The translations under genes and the position numbers were made by a program. Below are positions 7,302 through 16,123 of a stretch of DNA of 64,000 nt, one piece after another (the stretch's first letter is position 1; every line of letters starts with the position of its first letter). Where the stretch lies: contig NZ_JAKZLA010000001.1 in assembly GCF_022808775.1 (NCBI RefSeq), positions 1 through 64,000 on the forward strand, read 5' to 3'. Origin of the DNA: Geothrix terrae (lineage in GTDB: Bacteria > Acidobacteriota > Holophagae > Holophagales > Holophagaceae). Below the pieces are notes generated by a model. That model was not told the origin of the DNA. It made no database searches and saw only the letters and a list, made by a program, of their open reading frames with translations.

Positions 7302-9609
7302 GGGAAAGGGCGCCATCGCCGGTCTCGACGCGCCAGCCTGCCGGAACGGCGGACAGGCGCACGCCGGAGCAGGGCCCCGTGATCCAGGCGGCCACGTCCG
7401 CCTGATGCAGCGTGGCCAGGGTCTCCGGATGCGGATGCTCGAAGCGGTTACGCAGGCCCGCCGGGATCAGGGCCACCTCGGGTCGCAGGGCCGAGATCCA
7501 GGCCGGATCCGAGGCGTTGCGGCTGCCGTGGTGCCCCACCTTCAGGAGGCGGTGCGGCCCGGCCTCGTGGACGGCGCCGGGATCGCCCAGGTCCAGCAGG
7601 TCCCGCTCCTGGATGGCCAGGGCGTCGCCCATGAGCCAAAGCTCCCGGTCCCGCCAGGTCACGCGCAGCACCGTGGACACCATGTTGGCGTCCGGCAGGG
7701 CGTAGGCCCGGGCGGGCCAGCGCACGCTGAAGGCAGCCTCGCCGCGGGTCCATGCGTCGCCGCGCAGCAGACCTGCGGGATCGGCGCCGGCGGGGAGGAA
7801 GGCTTCCCATGGGTCCTCGTCTTCCGAGGTGACTGGCACTGAGGTCGAGGCCAGCGGCCAGATCCGCGCCAGGGTGGCCCAGCCGCCCGCGTGGTCGCCG
7901 TGCGCGTGGGTGAGCACCAGGTGCACGGGCTCCCGCACCCCGCGCCGGCTCAGCACCCGCGCCAGGCGACGGCCCGTCCACGGCCCGGGTCCCGTGTCGA
8001 TGAGGGTGGCGTCGCCCCCGGGGACGCGCAGCAGCAGGGCGTCGCCCTGACCGACGTCCACGGCCTCCAGCGAGAGCAGATCTGTCGCGCGGCCCACGCC
8101 GCGGAAGGCCAGCAGCCCCAGGGAGGCGGCGACGAGGCCCAGGGTCAGCGCCCGGGTGCGCCGCAGCGTCCCCTGCAGGTGCGCCAGGGCCAGCCAGCCC
8201 AGGGCCAGCAGGAGCCAGGGCCACAGCTGGCCCGTGGCCAGGGGCGCGATGCCCGTAAGCGCGGGCACCAGGCGGTCGCCCATCCAGGCGAGCAGGGCCG
8301 CCGCGCCCTGGGTGAGGCCGGGCAGGGGCACCAGGATCAGCAGGAGACAGAGGGGAGTCAGGAAGGCCACCAGGGGCAGCACCAGCAGGTTCGCGAGAAT
8401 GCCCCACCAGGGCGCGCCGCCATGCAGCAGGGCCAGCAGCGGCATGGTGGACAGCCAGGGCGCCGCCAGCCGCGCGAAGGGCAGGGCGAGGCGGCCCAGC
8501 AGCGGCGACAGCAGGCCGGCCAGGGGCTCCGCTCCCCACAGCAGGCCCAGCAGGGCCCACCAGGCCAGGAGGAAGCCCGGCTCCACGCCCGCCGCCGGGT
8601 GGCCCAGCAGCCAGAGCAGGAGGGCCAGGTGCAGGCCCGCCACCGGTGGCAGCTTCCAGCCGCTGCTGCGGCCCACGGCCCAGGCGATGCCCATGAAAAG
8701 CCCCCGCCACACCGGCGCCGAGAAGCCCACCAGGCCCGAGTAGAGCAGGCCCGCCGCGATGGCGCCGGCCGCGGCTCCCCGCAGGCGCAGGCGGCGCAGG
8801 AGGGCTTCCACCGCGGCCATCACGAGGGTCACCTGGAGGCCAGATACCACCAGGATGTGGATGGTGCCGCTCTCGGCGAAGACGCTGAAGTGCGTCTCGT
8901 CCGCCGGCGGGATACCCATGGCCAGGGCCCCCCACAGATCCTTTGCGGTGGCGCCCAGGGGCAGGGCCTCGAAGCGCCGCCGGGCGAAGGCCTGGAGGCG
9001 CAGCAGGGGGGAGGGCGCGGGGGGCCCGGCGGCCTCCATCAGCTGGGCCGAGGCCAGGTGGATGCGCCGGGGGGCCTCATCGCTGCGGGCCCGCCAGAGG
9101 GGGCGTTCCGCCAGAAAGACGGGGGCGGGCTGCACGGGCCGCAGCTCGGCGCGCAGGCGAACGGGCGCACCCGGAAGGGGCGGCGCCTGCTCGCCCTCGG
9201 CAGGGATGGTAAGGGGCAGGGAGAGGCCCCTCAGCGGCTCGGGGGCGGATACCTCCAGGCGGCTCCGCAGCCGCTCGCCCTGGAGGGTCCAGGGGGCATC
9301 GATGCGGCCCTCCAGGGCCTGGAAACCGGTGGGCAGGGCTGCCTCCCACCGGGCCTTCCGCGCCAGTCCCAGGAAGGTGAACCCCGCCAGCCCCAGGGCG
9401 AGCGGGACCACCGCCCAGCGGCGGATCCGGAACAGGGGGAGGGTGAACAGCCAGGCCAGGGCGCCGAGGGCCACCCACCGCGGGGCGAGGTGGCCGTCCC
9501 ACCGCTCCGGAAGCAGCCAGGGCACGGCGCAAGCGGCCGCGAGGGCCCAGGCCAGGGGCCAGAGCGAAGCCCCGGACAGGCGCTGCCACAGGCTGGATCT
9601 GGAGAGCAT
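7270..9609 (-). CDS. comEC: ComEC/Rec2-family DNA-uptake channel
   Basis: Inner-membrane channel that takes single-stranded DNA into the cytoplasm during natural transformation. The 779-residue protein has the family order: N-terminal hydrophobic helices (about 15-90), a soluble OB-like domain (about 100-190), the competence domain of many helices (about 225-490, beginning around AESGTIHILVVSGLQVTL), and a C-terminal metallo-beta-lactamase domain with VLTHAHGDHAGGW (metal-binding His/Asp near 565) and VGHHGSRNASDP. It is divergent from the sigma-54 regulator at 9675 with only 65 bp between starts. Presence of comEC is consistent with a lineage that also holds an integron cassette array. Confidence 0.93.
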   Translation of the reverse strand: MLSRSSLWQRLSGASLWPLAWALAAACAVPWLLPERWDGHLAPRWVALGALAWLFTLPLFRIRRWAVVPLALGLAGFTFLGLARKARWEAALPTGFQALEGRIDAPWTLQGERLRSRLEVSAPEPLRGLSLPLTIPAEGEQAPPLPGAPVRLRAELRPVQPAPVFLAERPLWRARSDEAPRRIHLASAQLMEAAGPPAPSPLLRLQAFARRRFEALPLGATAKDLWGALAMGIPPADETHFSVFAESGTIHILVVSGLQVTLVMAAVEALLRRLRLRGAAAGAIAAGLLYSGLVGFSAPVWRGLFMGIAWAVGRSSGWKLPPVAGLHLALLLWLLGHPAAGVEPGFLLAWWALLGLLWGAEPLAGLLSPLLGRLALPFARLAAPWLSTMPLLALLHGGAPWWGILANLLVLPLVAFLTPLCLLLILVPLPGLTQGAAALLAWMGDRLVPALTGIAPLATGQLWPWLLLALGWLALAHLQGTLRRTRALTLGLVAASLGLLAFRGVGRATDLLSLEAVDVGQGDALLLRVPGGDATLIDTGPGPWTGRRLARVLSRRGVREPVHLVLTHAHGDHAGGWATLARIWPLASTSVPVTSEDEDPWEAFLPAGADPAGLLRGDAWTRGEAAFSVRWPARAYALPDANMVSTVLRVTWRDRELWLMGDALAIQERDLLDLGDPGAVHEAGPHRLLKVGHHGSRNASDPAWISALRPEVALIPAGLRNRFEHPHPETLATLHQADVAAWITGPCSGVRLSAVPAGWRVETGDGALSLTPLRSSPRP

Positions 9610-9674
9610 GGGGGCAGTCTACCTGGGCTGTCCAAACCTTGACAGGGGGCCCCGGGCCAGGGACCCTGACAAAC

Positions 9675-11096
9675 ATGAATCCAGCCCGGGCCCTGCTGGT
9701 GGACGACGATCCCACCATCCTCGATGTGGTGGGCACGCTGTTGTCCCGGCACGGCCATGAGGTGGTGGGCACCGGGTCCGGCCGGCGGGGGGCCCAGTTC
9801 CTGAGGAACGAGCGGTTCGACCTGGCGGTGGTGGATCTCATGCTGCCGGACCTGAATGGCCTCGACCTGGCCCGGGAGGCCGTGGCCAAGCCCGACACGG
9901 TGGTGGTCGTGCTGTCCGGTTCGACCTCGGTGGAGACCGCCCTCCAGGCCATGCGCATGGGGATCTACGACTACGTGCCCAAGCCCTTCCGTACCGAGGA
10001 GCTGGAGCACACGCTGCTGCGGGCCATCGAGAAGGCGCAGCTGAACCAGGAGAACAAGCGGCTGCGGGAGCAGATCGAAGGACAGGCCGAAGGCCCGTCC
10101 ATGGTGGGCTGCTCCGACGCCTGGCAGAAGCTCCAGAGCCTGCTGCGGCGTGTGGCGCCATCGCCCTCCACCGTGCTGATCACCGGGCCCTCGGGCACCG
10201 GCAAGGAGCTGGCGGCCCGGGCCATCCACCAGTGGAGCCCGCGGTCCCAGGGGCCCTTCGTCCCCATCCACTGCGGCGCGATCCCGGAGACGCTGCTGGA
10301 GGACGAGCTCTTCGGCCACGTGCGGGGGGCGTACACGGACGCCCGCAGCGATCGGGCCGGGCGCTTCCAGCAGGCGGAGGGCGGCACCCTCTTCCTGGAC
10401 GAGATCGGCACCATGCCTCCGAGCCTGCAGGTGAAGCTCCTGCGCGTGATCCAGGAGCGCGAGTTCACCCCGCTGGGGTCCGCGCGCACGCTGAAAGCCG
10501 ACTTCCGCCTGGTGGCCGCCACCAACGAGGATCTGGCCAGCCTCGTGGAGCAGAAGCGCTTCCGGGAGGACCTGTTCTACCGGCTGAACGTGATCCCCGT
10601 GCAGATCCATCCCCTGCGCGAGCACCCTCAGGACATCCCCGTGCTCGTGGCCCACTTCCTCCGCAAGTTTGCTCGGGAGCTGAACCTGCCCCTCAAGCAG
10701 GTGGAGCCCGCCGCCCTGCAGGCCATGGAGGCCTACCCCTGGCCCGGCAACGTGCGCGAGCTGGAGAACGCCGTGGAGCGGGCCATGGCCCTGGGTTCCG
10801 ATCCCGAGCGGCTGCTCCACCAGGACCTTCCCGCGTCCGTGGCGGGACTCCTCCCCTCCCCGGCCTTTCCGCACCTGCCCCAGAACCAGGGTCTGGGCCG
10901 CTTCCTGGAAGACCTGGAGCGGCACCTGATCGAGGAGGCCCTCCAGGCCACCGGTTGGAACAAGAGCGAATCAGCCCGGCGCCTCGGCATGCGCCGCACC
11001 ACCCTGCTGCACCGCCTCCGGGCCCTGGGCATCCCTCTGGATCGCCAGGACGGGATGGCGGAACCGGCCGTCCCCGTGGAGACCTCTGATGCCTGA
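9675..11096 (+). CDS. NtrC-family sigma-54-dependent response regulator
   Basis: The 473-residue protein has three parts. The receiver domain (1-120) has LLVDDDPTI, the phospho-Asp in VVDLMLPD (near 54) and a PKPF lysine. The AAA+ domain (about 135-365) has Walker A GPSGTGKE and Walker B GGTLFLDEIG. A Fis-type helix-turn-helix closes it (FLEDLERHLIEEAL then NKSESARRLGMRRTTLLHR). The sigma-54 contact loop is GAYTDA instead of GAFTGA. The start at 9675 rather than an in-frame ATG at 9639 is chosen because the receiver domain begins there. No histidine kinase gene lies beside it, so it is an orphan. Its stop overlaps the next start (ATG at 11,089). Confidence 0.93.
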   Translation: MNPARALLVDDDPTILDVVGTLLSRHGHEVVGTGSGRRGAQFLRNERFDLAVVDLMLPDLNGLDLAREAVAKPDTVVVVLSGSTSVETALQAMRMGIYDYVPKPFRTEELEHTLLRAIEKAQLNQENKRLREQIEGQAEGPSMVGCSDAWQKLQSLLRRVAPSPSTVLITGPSGTGKELAARAIHQWSPRSQGPFVPIHCGAIPETLLEDELFGHVRGAYTDARSDRAGRFQQAEGGTLFLDEIGTMPPSLQVKLLRVIQEREFTPLGSARTLKADFRLVAATNEDLASLVEQKRFREDLFYRLNVIPVQIHPLREHPQDIPVLVAHFLRKFARELNLPLKQVEPAALQAMEAYPWPGNVRELENAVERAMALGSDPERLLHQDLPASVAGLLPSPAFPHLPQNQGLGRFLEDLERHLIEEALQATGWNKSESARRLGMRRTTLLHRLRALGIPLDRQDGMAEPAVPVETSDA

Positions 11097-11757
11097 ACCG
11101 AAAGGCGCCCTTCTGGCCCTGCTTTGGGCGTGTCTGCCGCTGGGGGCCTGGTCGCCCAAGGTCCACGAGGCCCAGACGGCCAAGGCCGTCCGCCTGCTGC
11201 CCAAGGGCATGGCCGCTTTGCTGAGGGCCCATCCCCGGGAACTGCTGGAGGGCGCGCGCGGCGTGGCCAACGACCAGCCGCCCACCGTGGAGCAGGTGGA
11301 GGCCCAGTTCCGCACGGTCCTCCGCCTCAGCGACGAGAATCGCCGGCCCGAGGACATCGTCCGCGACCTGGGCGTGCTGGCCCACATGGTCCAGCTGCTG
11401 GCGGATCCCTCCGTGACCGAAGGGCTGAGCCCGCTCCGGGAGAGCTTCGAGGCCTACGCCGACCAGAACCTGACGCACCTGCTGGTGACTCAGGAGCCCT
11501 ACTGGGCCGCCACGGGCAGCCTGGACCCGGGGCCGCCCCTGCGCCGCCTCCTGGCCACCAAGCTCGAACGGAACCGCCGCCTCCGGGATCACTTCGACGA
11601 GGATACGGGGCGCCGCATCGGCCCCTGGGACGATCTGTCCGTACCCTTCGCACAGCTTCAGCTGGCTTTTTCCAATGGGGTGCACGCCACGGCGAACCTT
11701 TGGATCCTGGCCTGGCGGGCGGCCGGCGACCAGTGGGAACTTCCGTCCGAACCGTGA
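11089..11757 (+). CDS. Exported hypothetical protein
   Basis: 222 residues with a probable signal peptide (KGALLALLWACLPLGAWS). The mature part is helical and has spaced histidines (SPKVHEAQ, DLGVLAHMVQLLADPS, FSNGVHATANLW). This pattern loosely recalls zinc-dependent phospholipase C/S1-P1 nuclease folds, but the full metal ligand set is not convincing and I do not assign that function. It overlaps the sigma-54 regulator gene, so the two are probably co-transcribed, and this protein may be a target or partner of that regulator. Confidence 0.7.
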   Translation: MPEPKGALLALLWACLPLGAWSPKVHEAQTAKAVRLLPKGMAALLRAHPRELLEGARGVANDQPPTVEQVEAQFRTVLRLSDENRRPEDIVRDLGVLAHMVQLLADPSVTEGLSPLRESFEAYADQNLTHLLVTQEPYWAATGSLDPGPPLRRLLATKLERNRRLRDHFDEDTGRRIGPWDDLSVPFAQLQLAFSNGVHATANLWILAWRAAGDQWELPSEP

Positions 11758-11832
11758 ATTCCCGCGCCTGACGGCGCTAGGCGAATGCGCGCACCTTAGG
11801 TTATCTTTCAGGACATCCCCTCTGGAGCAGTC

Positions 11833-13647
11833 ATGGGCACCTACACCCGCCTCGGGTCCTATCTCCTGGCCTCTGAACTGGCCAACGATCCCTTCGGTTC
11901 GATCCATCGGGCGGTGGTCATTGCCGGGAGCAATTTCGATCGCCACATGCTGGTGCGGACCTTCTCTGAGGAGATGTTCCAGGCCGGCATGAACGCGCAC
12001 CTGGCCGAGGCCGGCCGCGTGGTGTCCCTCCTGGGCGGCGCCCGCATCTACGGCATGGGCTATCGGCTGGAGACGGCCAAGACCCCCCACGTGGCCTGGG
12101 ACTACGTGCCCGGCCGGAGCCTCGCCCAGCTCATCGAGAAGGCCCGGCAGGAGCAGATCCCCTTCGGCGTGGATCACGCCCTGACCGTCATCCAGGGCGT
12201 GGCCCAGGGCATCGTCCAGATGCAGGCCAAGGGCGTCAGCCACGGCGTGCTGAGCCCCTACAGCGTGTGGGTGAGCTTCGAGGGGGCTACACAGCTCGTG
12301 GACGCGCCCTTCGCCGCCATCGCCAAGGGCATGCTGGCCAAGGCCCCCATGGCCAAACGCAAGCTGGCCCCCTACCTTCAGGGGCCCGAGAACAACGCCC
12401 TCCAGACGGACCTCTTCGCGCTGGGCGCCGTGCTCTACGAGCTGCTCACCTTCGAGAAGCTGCCCGTCGGCGGCGACCTCCAGGCCACCCTGGACCAGGC
12501 CACCCTCAAGGCCGCCCAGGAAGAAGCGCCGCTGCCCACGGAGATCCGCGCCTTCCTCGGCCGCCTGCTGCTGGGCCGCCAGCCGTTCGCCACGGTGGAG
12601 GACTTCAGCACCGAGCTCGAACGCGTGCTCTACGACGGCGAGTACAGCCCCACCACGTTCAACATGGCCTTCTTCATGCACACGCTCTTCCGGGAGGAGA
12701 ACGACCGGGATGCGGCGGCCATGAAGGCCGAGCAGGGCGACAACTTCCTCGGCTACACCGCCGCCGGCGAGAGCCTGCGCAGCGGCGCCACCCGCGCTGA
12801 GCACATCGACGGCCATGCGGACGAGCAGGTCAGCCAGAAGAACCGTACGGTCCTCATCGGCGGCGGCCTCGCCGCGGTGGTGATCCTGGGCCTGGGCTAC
12901 ATGTTCTTCGGGCGCCCCAAGGTGGATCCGGCCGTCCAGGCGCAGCTGGCGGAGTTCCAGCGGATCAAGGCGGAGATCGAGCAGCAGAAGGCCGACCTCG
13001 ACGCCAAGGCCCGGGCCGAGGCGGATAAGACCGCCCAGCTCCAGAAGCAGCTCGGCGAGACCAAGTCCTCCGAGGAGAAGGCCAAGCTGCAGAAGCAGCT
13101 CGAAGAGTCCCAGCAGCGCAAGCAGGAGGTCGAGCGGCAGCAGAAGGCCGCGGAGCAGCGGATGGCCGAGCAGAGGGCCGCCGAGCAACGGCTGGCCGAG
13201 CAGAAGAAGGCCGCCGAGACCAAGGTCGCCGCGGCGCCGCCGGTGCCCGAGGCGCCCAAGCCGCAGCCCATGCAGGAGGCCTCGCGCCCGGCGGCGGTGC
13301 CCACGCCCGTACCCACTCCCCAGACTGCCGCGTCCAGGCAGGTGGCTGCCGTCAATGACCAGCCCGCCCGCGTGGTGAACCAGGTGGTCCCGATCTTCCC
13401 CCTCCGGGCCGTCCAGATGCGGTGGGAGACGAACCTGGATCACATCGTGCGCCTGAAGGTGTTCGTGGGTGAGCAGGGCCAGCCGCTGAAGGTGTCTGTG
13501 ATCGAAGGGGTATCCGGGGCCTTCGGCTTCGACGAGGCGGCCATCGACGCCGCCAACAAATCGAGTTTCGCCCCCGCCATCCGCGACGGGAAGCCCGTGC
13601 GCGGCTGGACGCCCGAGATCGTCTACAAGTTCCCCAAGCGGAGGTAG
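11833..13647 (+). CDS. Protein-kinase-like (probable pseudokinase) / TonB C-terminal fusion membrane protein
   Basis: 604 residues. The N-terminal 270 or so follow a serine/threonine kinase layout: a glycine-loop-like start (GSYLLASELANDPFGSIHRAV), a hinge (VAWDYVPGRSLAQLI), and a C-lobe with DLFALGAVLYELLT. The catalytic HRD is replaced by HGVLSPYS and DFG by LVDAP, so it is probably inactive. One membrane segment (about 337-356, VLIGGGLAAVVILGLGYMFF) is followed by a coiled coil rich in EQQK/AEQR repeats (about 365-460), a Pro/Ala linker, and a TonB C-terminal domain (about 515-604, VNQVVPIFPLRAVQ to the end). The kinase-like part should be cytoplasmic and TonB periplasmic. A terminator follows. 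Confidence 0.85.
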   Translation: MGTYTRLGSYLLASELANDPFGSIHRAVVIAGSNFDRHMLVRTFSEEMFQAGMNAHLAEAGRVVSLLGGARIYGMGYRLETAKTPHVAWDYVPGRSLAQLIEKARQEQIPFGVDHALTVIQGVAQGIVQMQAKGVSHGVLSPYSVWVSFEGATQLVDAPFAAIAKGMLAKAPMAKRKLAPYLQGPENNALQTDLFALGAVLYELLTFEKLPVGGDLQATLDQATLKAAQEEAPLPTEIRAFLGRLLLGRQPFATVEDFSTELERVLYDGEYSPTTFNMAFFMHTLFREENDRDAAAMKAEQGDNFLGYTAAGESLRSGATRAEHIDGHADEQVSQKNRTVLIGGGLAAVVILGLGYMFFGRPKVDPAVQAQLAEFQRIKAEIEQQKADLDAKARAEADKTAQLQKQLGETKSSEEKAKLQKQLEESQQRKQEVERQQKAAEQRMAEQRAAEQRLAEQKKAAETKVAAAPPVPEAPKPQPMQEASRPAAVPTPVPTPQTAASRQVAAVNDQPARVVNQVVPIFPLRAVQMRWETNLDHIVRLKVFVGEQGQPLKVSVIEGVSGAFGFDEAAIDAANKSSFAPAIRDGKPVRGWTPEIVYKFPKRR

Positions 13648-13664
13648 TCGACGTTCCGCGTCGG

Positions 13665-13690
13665 GAAACGGGCCCTCCGGGGCCCGTTTC
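13665..13690. terminator. Bidirectional Rho-independent terminator
   Basis: A perfect 11-bp stem (GAAACGGGCCC / GGGCCCGTTTC) with a 4-nt loop lies between two convergent genes, the kinase-like/TonB gene and rnhA. The AAA/TTT ends allow use from either side. Confidence 0.8.
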
Positions 13691-14134
13691 TCATGCCACG
13701 GACTGCGCCGCTGCGTTGGCCAGTCGATCCACCCGCTCGTTCTCCGCGTGGCCGGCATGGCCCTTCACCCAGCGGGCCTCCACGTGGTGCCGCGCCAGCT
13801 GCGCGTCCAGGGCCTGCCAGAGGTCCGCATTGAGGACGGGCTTGCCGTCAGCCTTCTTCCAGCCGCGCCGCTTCCAGTCCTTCAGCCAGGTGGTGATGCC
13901 CTTCACCACGTACTGGCTGTCGCTCTGGAGCAGCACCTGGCAGGGCTTCGTGAGCGCCTCCAGTCCGCGGATGGCCGCCGTCAGCTCCATGCGGTTGTTG
14001 GTGGTCTCCGCCTCGGGGCCCGAGGCTTCCTTCTCCTGGATGCCGGACGCGAGGTGCACCCGCAGCAGGTACCCCCAGCCACCCGGACCGGGGTTCCCTA
14101 GACACGCGCCGTCGCAGTAGAGCTCGATCTTCAT
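13691..14134 (-). CDS. rnhA: Ribonuclease HI
   Basis: 147-residue nuclease that cleaves the RNA strand of RNA-DNA hybrids. The four catalytic acidic residues are visible in [34 protein letters not shown] and ENERVDRLA, along with the basic handle [15 protein letters not shown]. The true start is the ATG at 14,134, which overlaps the stop of the upstream lysine transaminase gene (ATGA); a longer in-frame reading upstream belongs to the antisense of that gene. The length is typical for the family. Confidence 0.96.
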   Translation of the reverse strand: MKIELYCDGACLGNPGPGGWGYLLRVHLASGIQEKEASGPEAETTNNRMELTAAIRGLEALTKPCQVLLQSDSQYVVKGITTWLKDWKRRGWKKADGKPVLNADLWQALDAQLARHHVEARWVKGHAGHAENERVDRLANAAAQSVA

Positions 14135-15471
14135 CCCACCAGGGTAGGGGAAGTGGCGGCCACCTGTGCCACGGCCTTGCGGAGCAGCTCCACACCCAGG
14201 TCCAGGTCCTCCGGCCGGAGGTTCATGGCGGGGCGGAAGCGCAGGCCCTTGAAGCCCGTGGAGAGGATCATCATGCCCAGCTCGTGGCCCTTGGCCACCA
14301 CGGCGTTGCGCAGCTCCGGCGTGGCGATGTCCAGGGCACAGAAGAGACCGCGGCCGCGGGGGTTCGAGGTGAGCTCGGGGAAGTCGCGGTGGATCTCCTG
14401 CAGGCCCTTGAGCAGGCGCGCGCCCTGCGTCACGCCGTGCTCCAGCAGGTTCTCCTCGCGGATGACGTCGATGATGCGCGTGCCGCGCACCATGTCCACC
14501 AGGTTGCCGCCCCAGGTGCTGTTGATGCGGCTGGGCACCTTGAAGACGCTCTCCACCTCGTCCAGCCGCCGGCCCGCGGCGATGCCGCAGGTCTGGGCCT
14601 TCTTGCCGAAGGCGATGATGTCGGGCTGCACGTCGAACCACTGGTGGGCCCACCACTTGCCCGTGGCGCCGAAGCCTGTTTGCACTTCGTCGAAGATCAG
14701 CAGGAAATCGTGACGATCCGCCAGGACTCGGAGTTTCTTCAGGAATTCGCCGCGGAAGTGGTTGTCGCCGCCCTCGCCCTGGATGGGCTCGATGATGAGG
14801 CAGGCGATGTCATCCGGATTCTGGGCCACGGCGGCCTCGATGGCGGCGATGGATTCCGCCTCCGCGGCCTCGACCTTGGCGAGGTCCACGGGGAACTCCA
14901 GCTTGGGGTTCGGCACCCGGGGCCAGGGGAACTTGGGGAAATACTGATGCTTGCGGGGATCAGCGGTGTTCGTGAGGCTCAGGGTGTAGCCGCTGCGGCC
15001 GTGGAAGGCCTCGCGGAAATGGATGACCTGCGACCCCTTCTCGCCTTTGCCCGCCGCCAGGTTCTTGCGCACCTTCCAGTCGAAGGCGGCCTTCAGGGCG
15101 TTCTCCACCGCCAGGGCCCCGCCGTCGATCCAGAACAGGTGGGGCAGGTAGTCCGGCGCGGCATGGGTGCCGAAGGCCTCCACCCACTCCGCGAAGGCCG
15201 TGGTGTAGATGTCCGAGTTGGCCGGCTTGTTGACGGCGATCTCGCCCAGGTACTGGACGAACTCGGGCTCCCGCAGGCGCGGGTGGTTGTGTCCCAGGGG
15301 CGTCGTGGCGAAGAAGGTGTAGAAATCCAAATACTTGCGGCCGTCGCGGGCATCGACGATCCAGGAACCGTGGGATTTCTCCAGGTCCATCACCAGGTGG
15401 AAGCCGTCCACCAGCATGTGGCGGCCCAGGGTGTCGAAGACGGTGTTCGGATCAATGTGCAGGCTGGTCAT
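14131..15471 (-). CDS. lat: L-lysine 6-transaminase
   Basis: 446-residue PLP enzyme moving the epsilon-amino group of lysine to 2-oxoglutarate, giving allysine (2-aminoadipate semialdehyde). The N-terminal stretch [21 protein letters not shown] and the motifs [35 protein letters not shown] and [14 protein letters not shown] (with the PLP lysine) are characteristic. It is the first gene of a two-gene leftward unit with rnhA and is divergent from moaE. No aldehyde dehydrogenase for allysine lies beside it, so whether it feeds lysine catabolism or allysine-derived products cannot be told here. Confidence 0.93.
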   Translation of the reverse strand: MTSLHIDPNTVFDTLGRHMLVDGFHLVMDLEKSHGSWIVDARDGRKYLDFYTFFATTPLGHNHPRLREPEFVQYLGEIAVNKPANSDIYTTAFAEWVEAFGTHAAPDYLPHLFWIDGGALAVENALKAAFDWKVRKNLAAGKGEKGSQVIHFREAFHGRSGYTLSLTNTADPRKHQYFPKFPWPRVPNPKLEFPVDLAKVEAAEAESIAAIEAAVAQNPDDIACLIIEPIQGEGGDNHFRGEFLKKLRVLADRHDFLLIFDEVQTGFGATGKWWAHQWFDVQPDIIAFGKKAQTCGIAAGRRLDEVESVFKVPSRINSTWGGNLVDMVRGTRIIDVIREENLLEHGVTQGARLLKGLQEIHRDFPELTSNPRGRGLFCALDIATPELRNAVVAKGHELGMMILSTGFKGLRFRPAMNLRPEDLDLGVELLRKAVAQVAATSPTLVG

Positions 15472-15531
15472 GGCGGCCCTCAGAGATATCGGTTCAATGT
15501 ATGGTTGGGTCTGGAGCGGAGAGAGGCACGC

Positions 15532-15966
15532 ATGATTCCCTGGATATCGGTTCAGGAAGCCCCGTTGGACGCCATGGCTTTACGAAATGTCATGGAGGAC
15601 CCCCACGCCGGCGCCCTCGTCCTCTTCGAAGGCCGGGCCCGGGATCACCACGAAGGCCGCCCGGTGCTGGAGCTGGCCTACGAGGCCTACGTGCCCATGG
15701 CCGAGAAGGAGCTGGGCCTCCTGCGCGAGCGGGCCATCGAGCGCTACGGCCTCACCCGCTGCGGCATCCACCACCGCATCGGCGTGGTGCCCCTCACCGA
15801 GGCCGCCGTTCTAGTGGCCACCAGCAGCGCCCACCGTGCCGAGAGCTTCCAGGCCGCCGCCTGGATCATGGACGAGATCAAGCAGCGCGTCCCCATCTGG
15901 AAGCGCGAGAAGTATCGCGATGGCTCCGAGAGCTGGGTGGAGTGCACGCACCGGTTCCAGATGTAG
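15532..15966 (+). CDS. moaE: Molybdopterin synthase catalytic subunit MoaE
   Basis: The 144-residue subunit inserts sulfur into cyclic pyranopterin monophosphate to give molybdopterin, using MoaD thiocarboxylate. Family marks include the GALVLFEGRARDHHEG core, the YEAYVPMAEKEL segment, the RIGVVPLTEAAVLVATSSAHR segment, and the active-site lysine region KQRVPIWKREKYRDG. The ATG at 15,532 follows a GGAGCGGAGAGAGG purine stretch. No moaD or other moa gene is adjacent, so the rest of the pathway must be elsewhere. Confidence 0.94.
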   Translation: MIPWISVQEAPLDAMALRNVMEDPHAGALVLFEGRARDHHEGRPVLELAYEAYVPMAEKELGLLRERAIERYGLTRCGIHHRIGVVPLTEAAVLVATSSAHRAESFQAAAWIMDEIKQRVPIWKREKYRDGSESWVECTHRFQM

Positions 15967-16123
15967 TGAGGGTCTGAGGGCCTCATCTCCGCCCATCCAG
16001 GGCGCAAACCGCTGCGCGATTTGCGTATACGCACGGGCGTAGCCCGCGAGCCTCGATGGGCAGGATCTCCAGGATTGAATTTCGCTAAAAATTCGCCATA
16101 CTTGGATCCCCCAGGAGGATCCA
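15967..16123. promoter_or_regulatory. Upstream region of the imuB-dnaE2 unit with an 11-bp-period direct repeat
   Basis: Immediately upstream of imuB is a TTCGC direct repeat at 16,081-16,085 and 16,092-16,096, one helical turn apart and separated by TAAAAA. Mutasome genes are normally under LexA control, and some bacterial LexA boxes are direct repeats (GTTC-N7-GTTC in Alphaproteobacteria). This could therefore be an SOS operator, but its sequence matches no box I know. An AGGAGG ribosome binding site at 16,113-16,118 supports the GTG start at 16,124. Confidence 0.35.

Noticed and set aside
11089-11757. Phospholipase C or S1/P1 nuclease identity for the exported protein
   Set aside because: Some spaced histidines fit, but the complete zinc-ligand pattern is not there.
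10693-13758. 1021-residue minus-strand ORF
   Set aside because: It spans the antisense of three recognisable plus-strand genes and has no domain; a GC-rich shadow.
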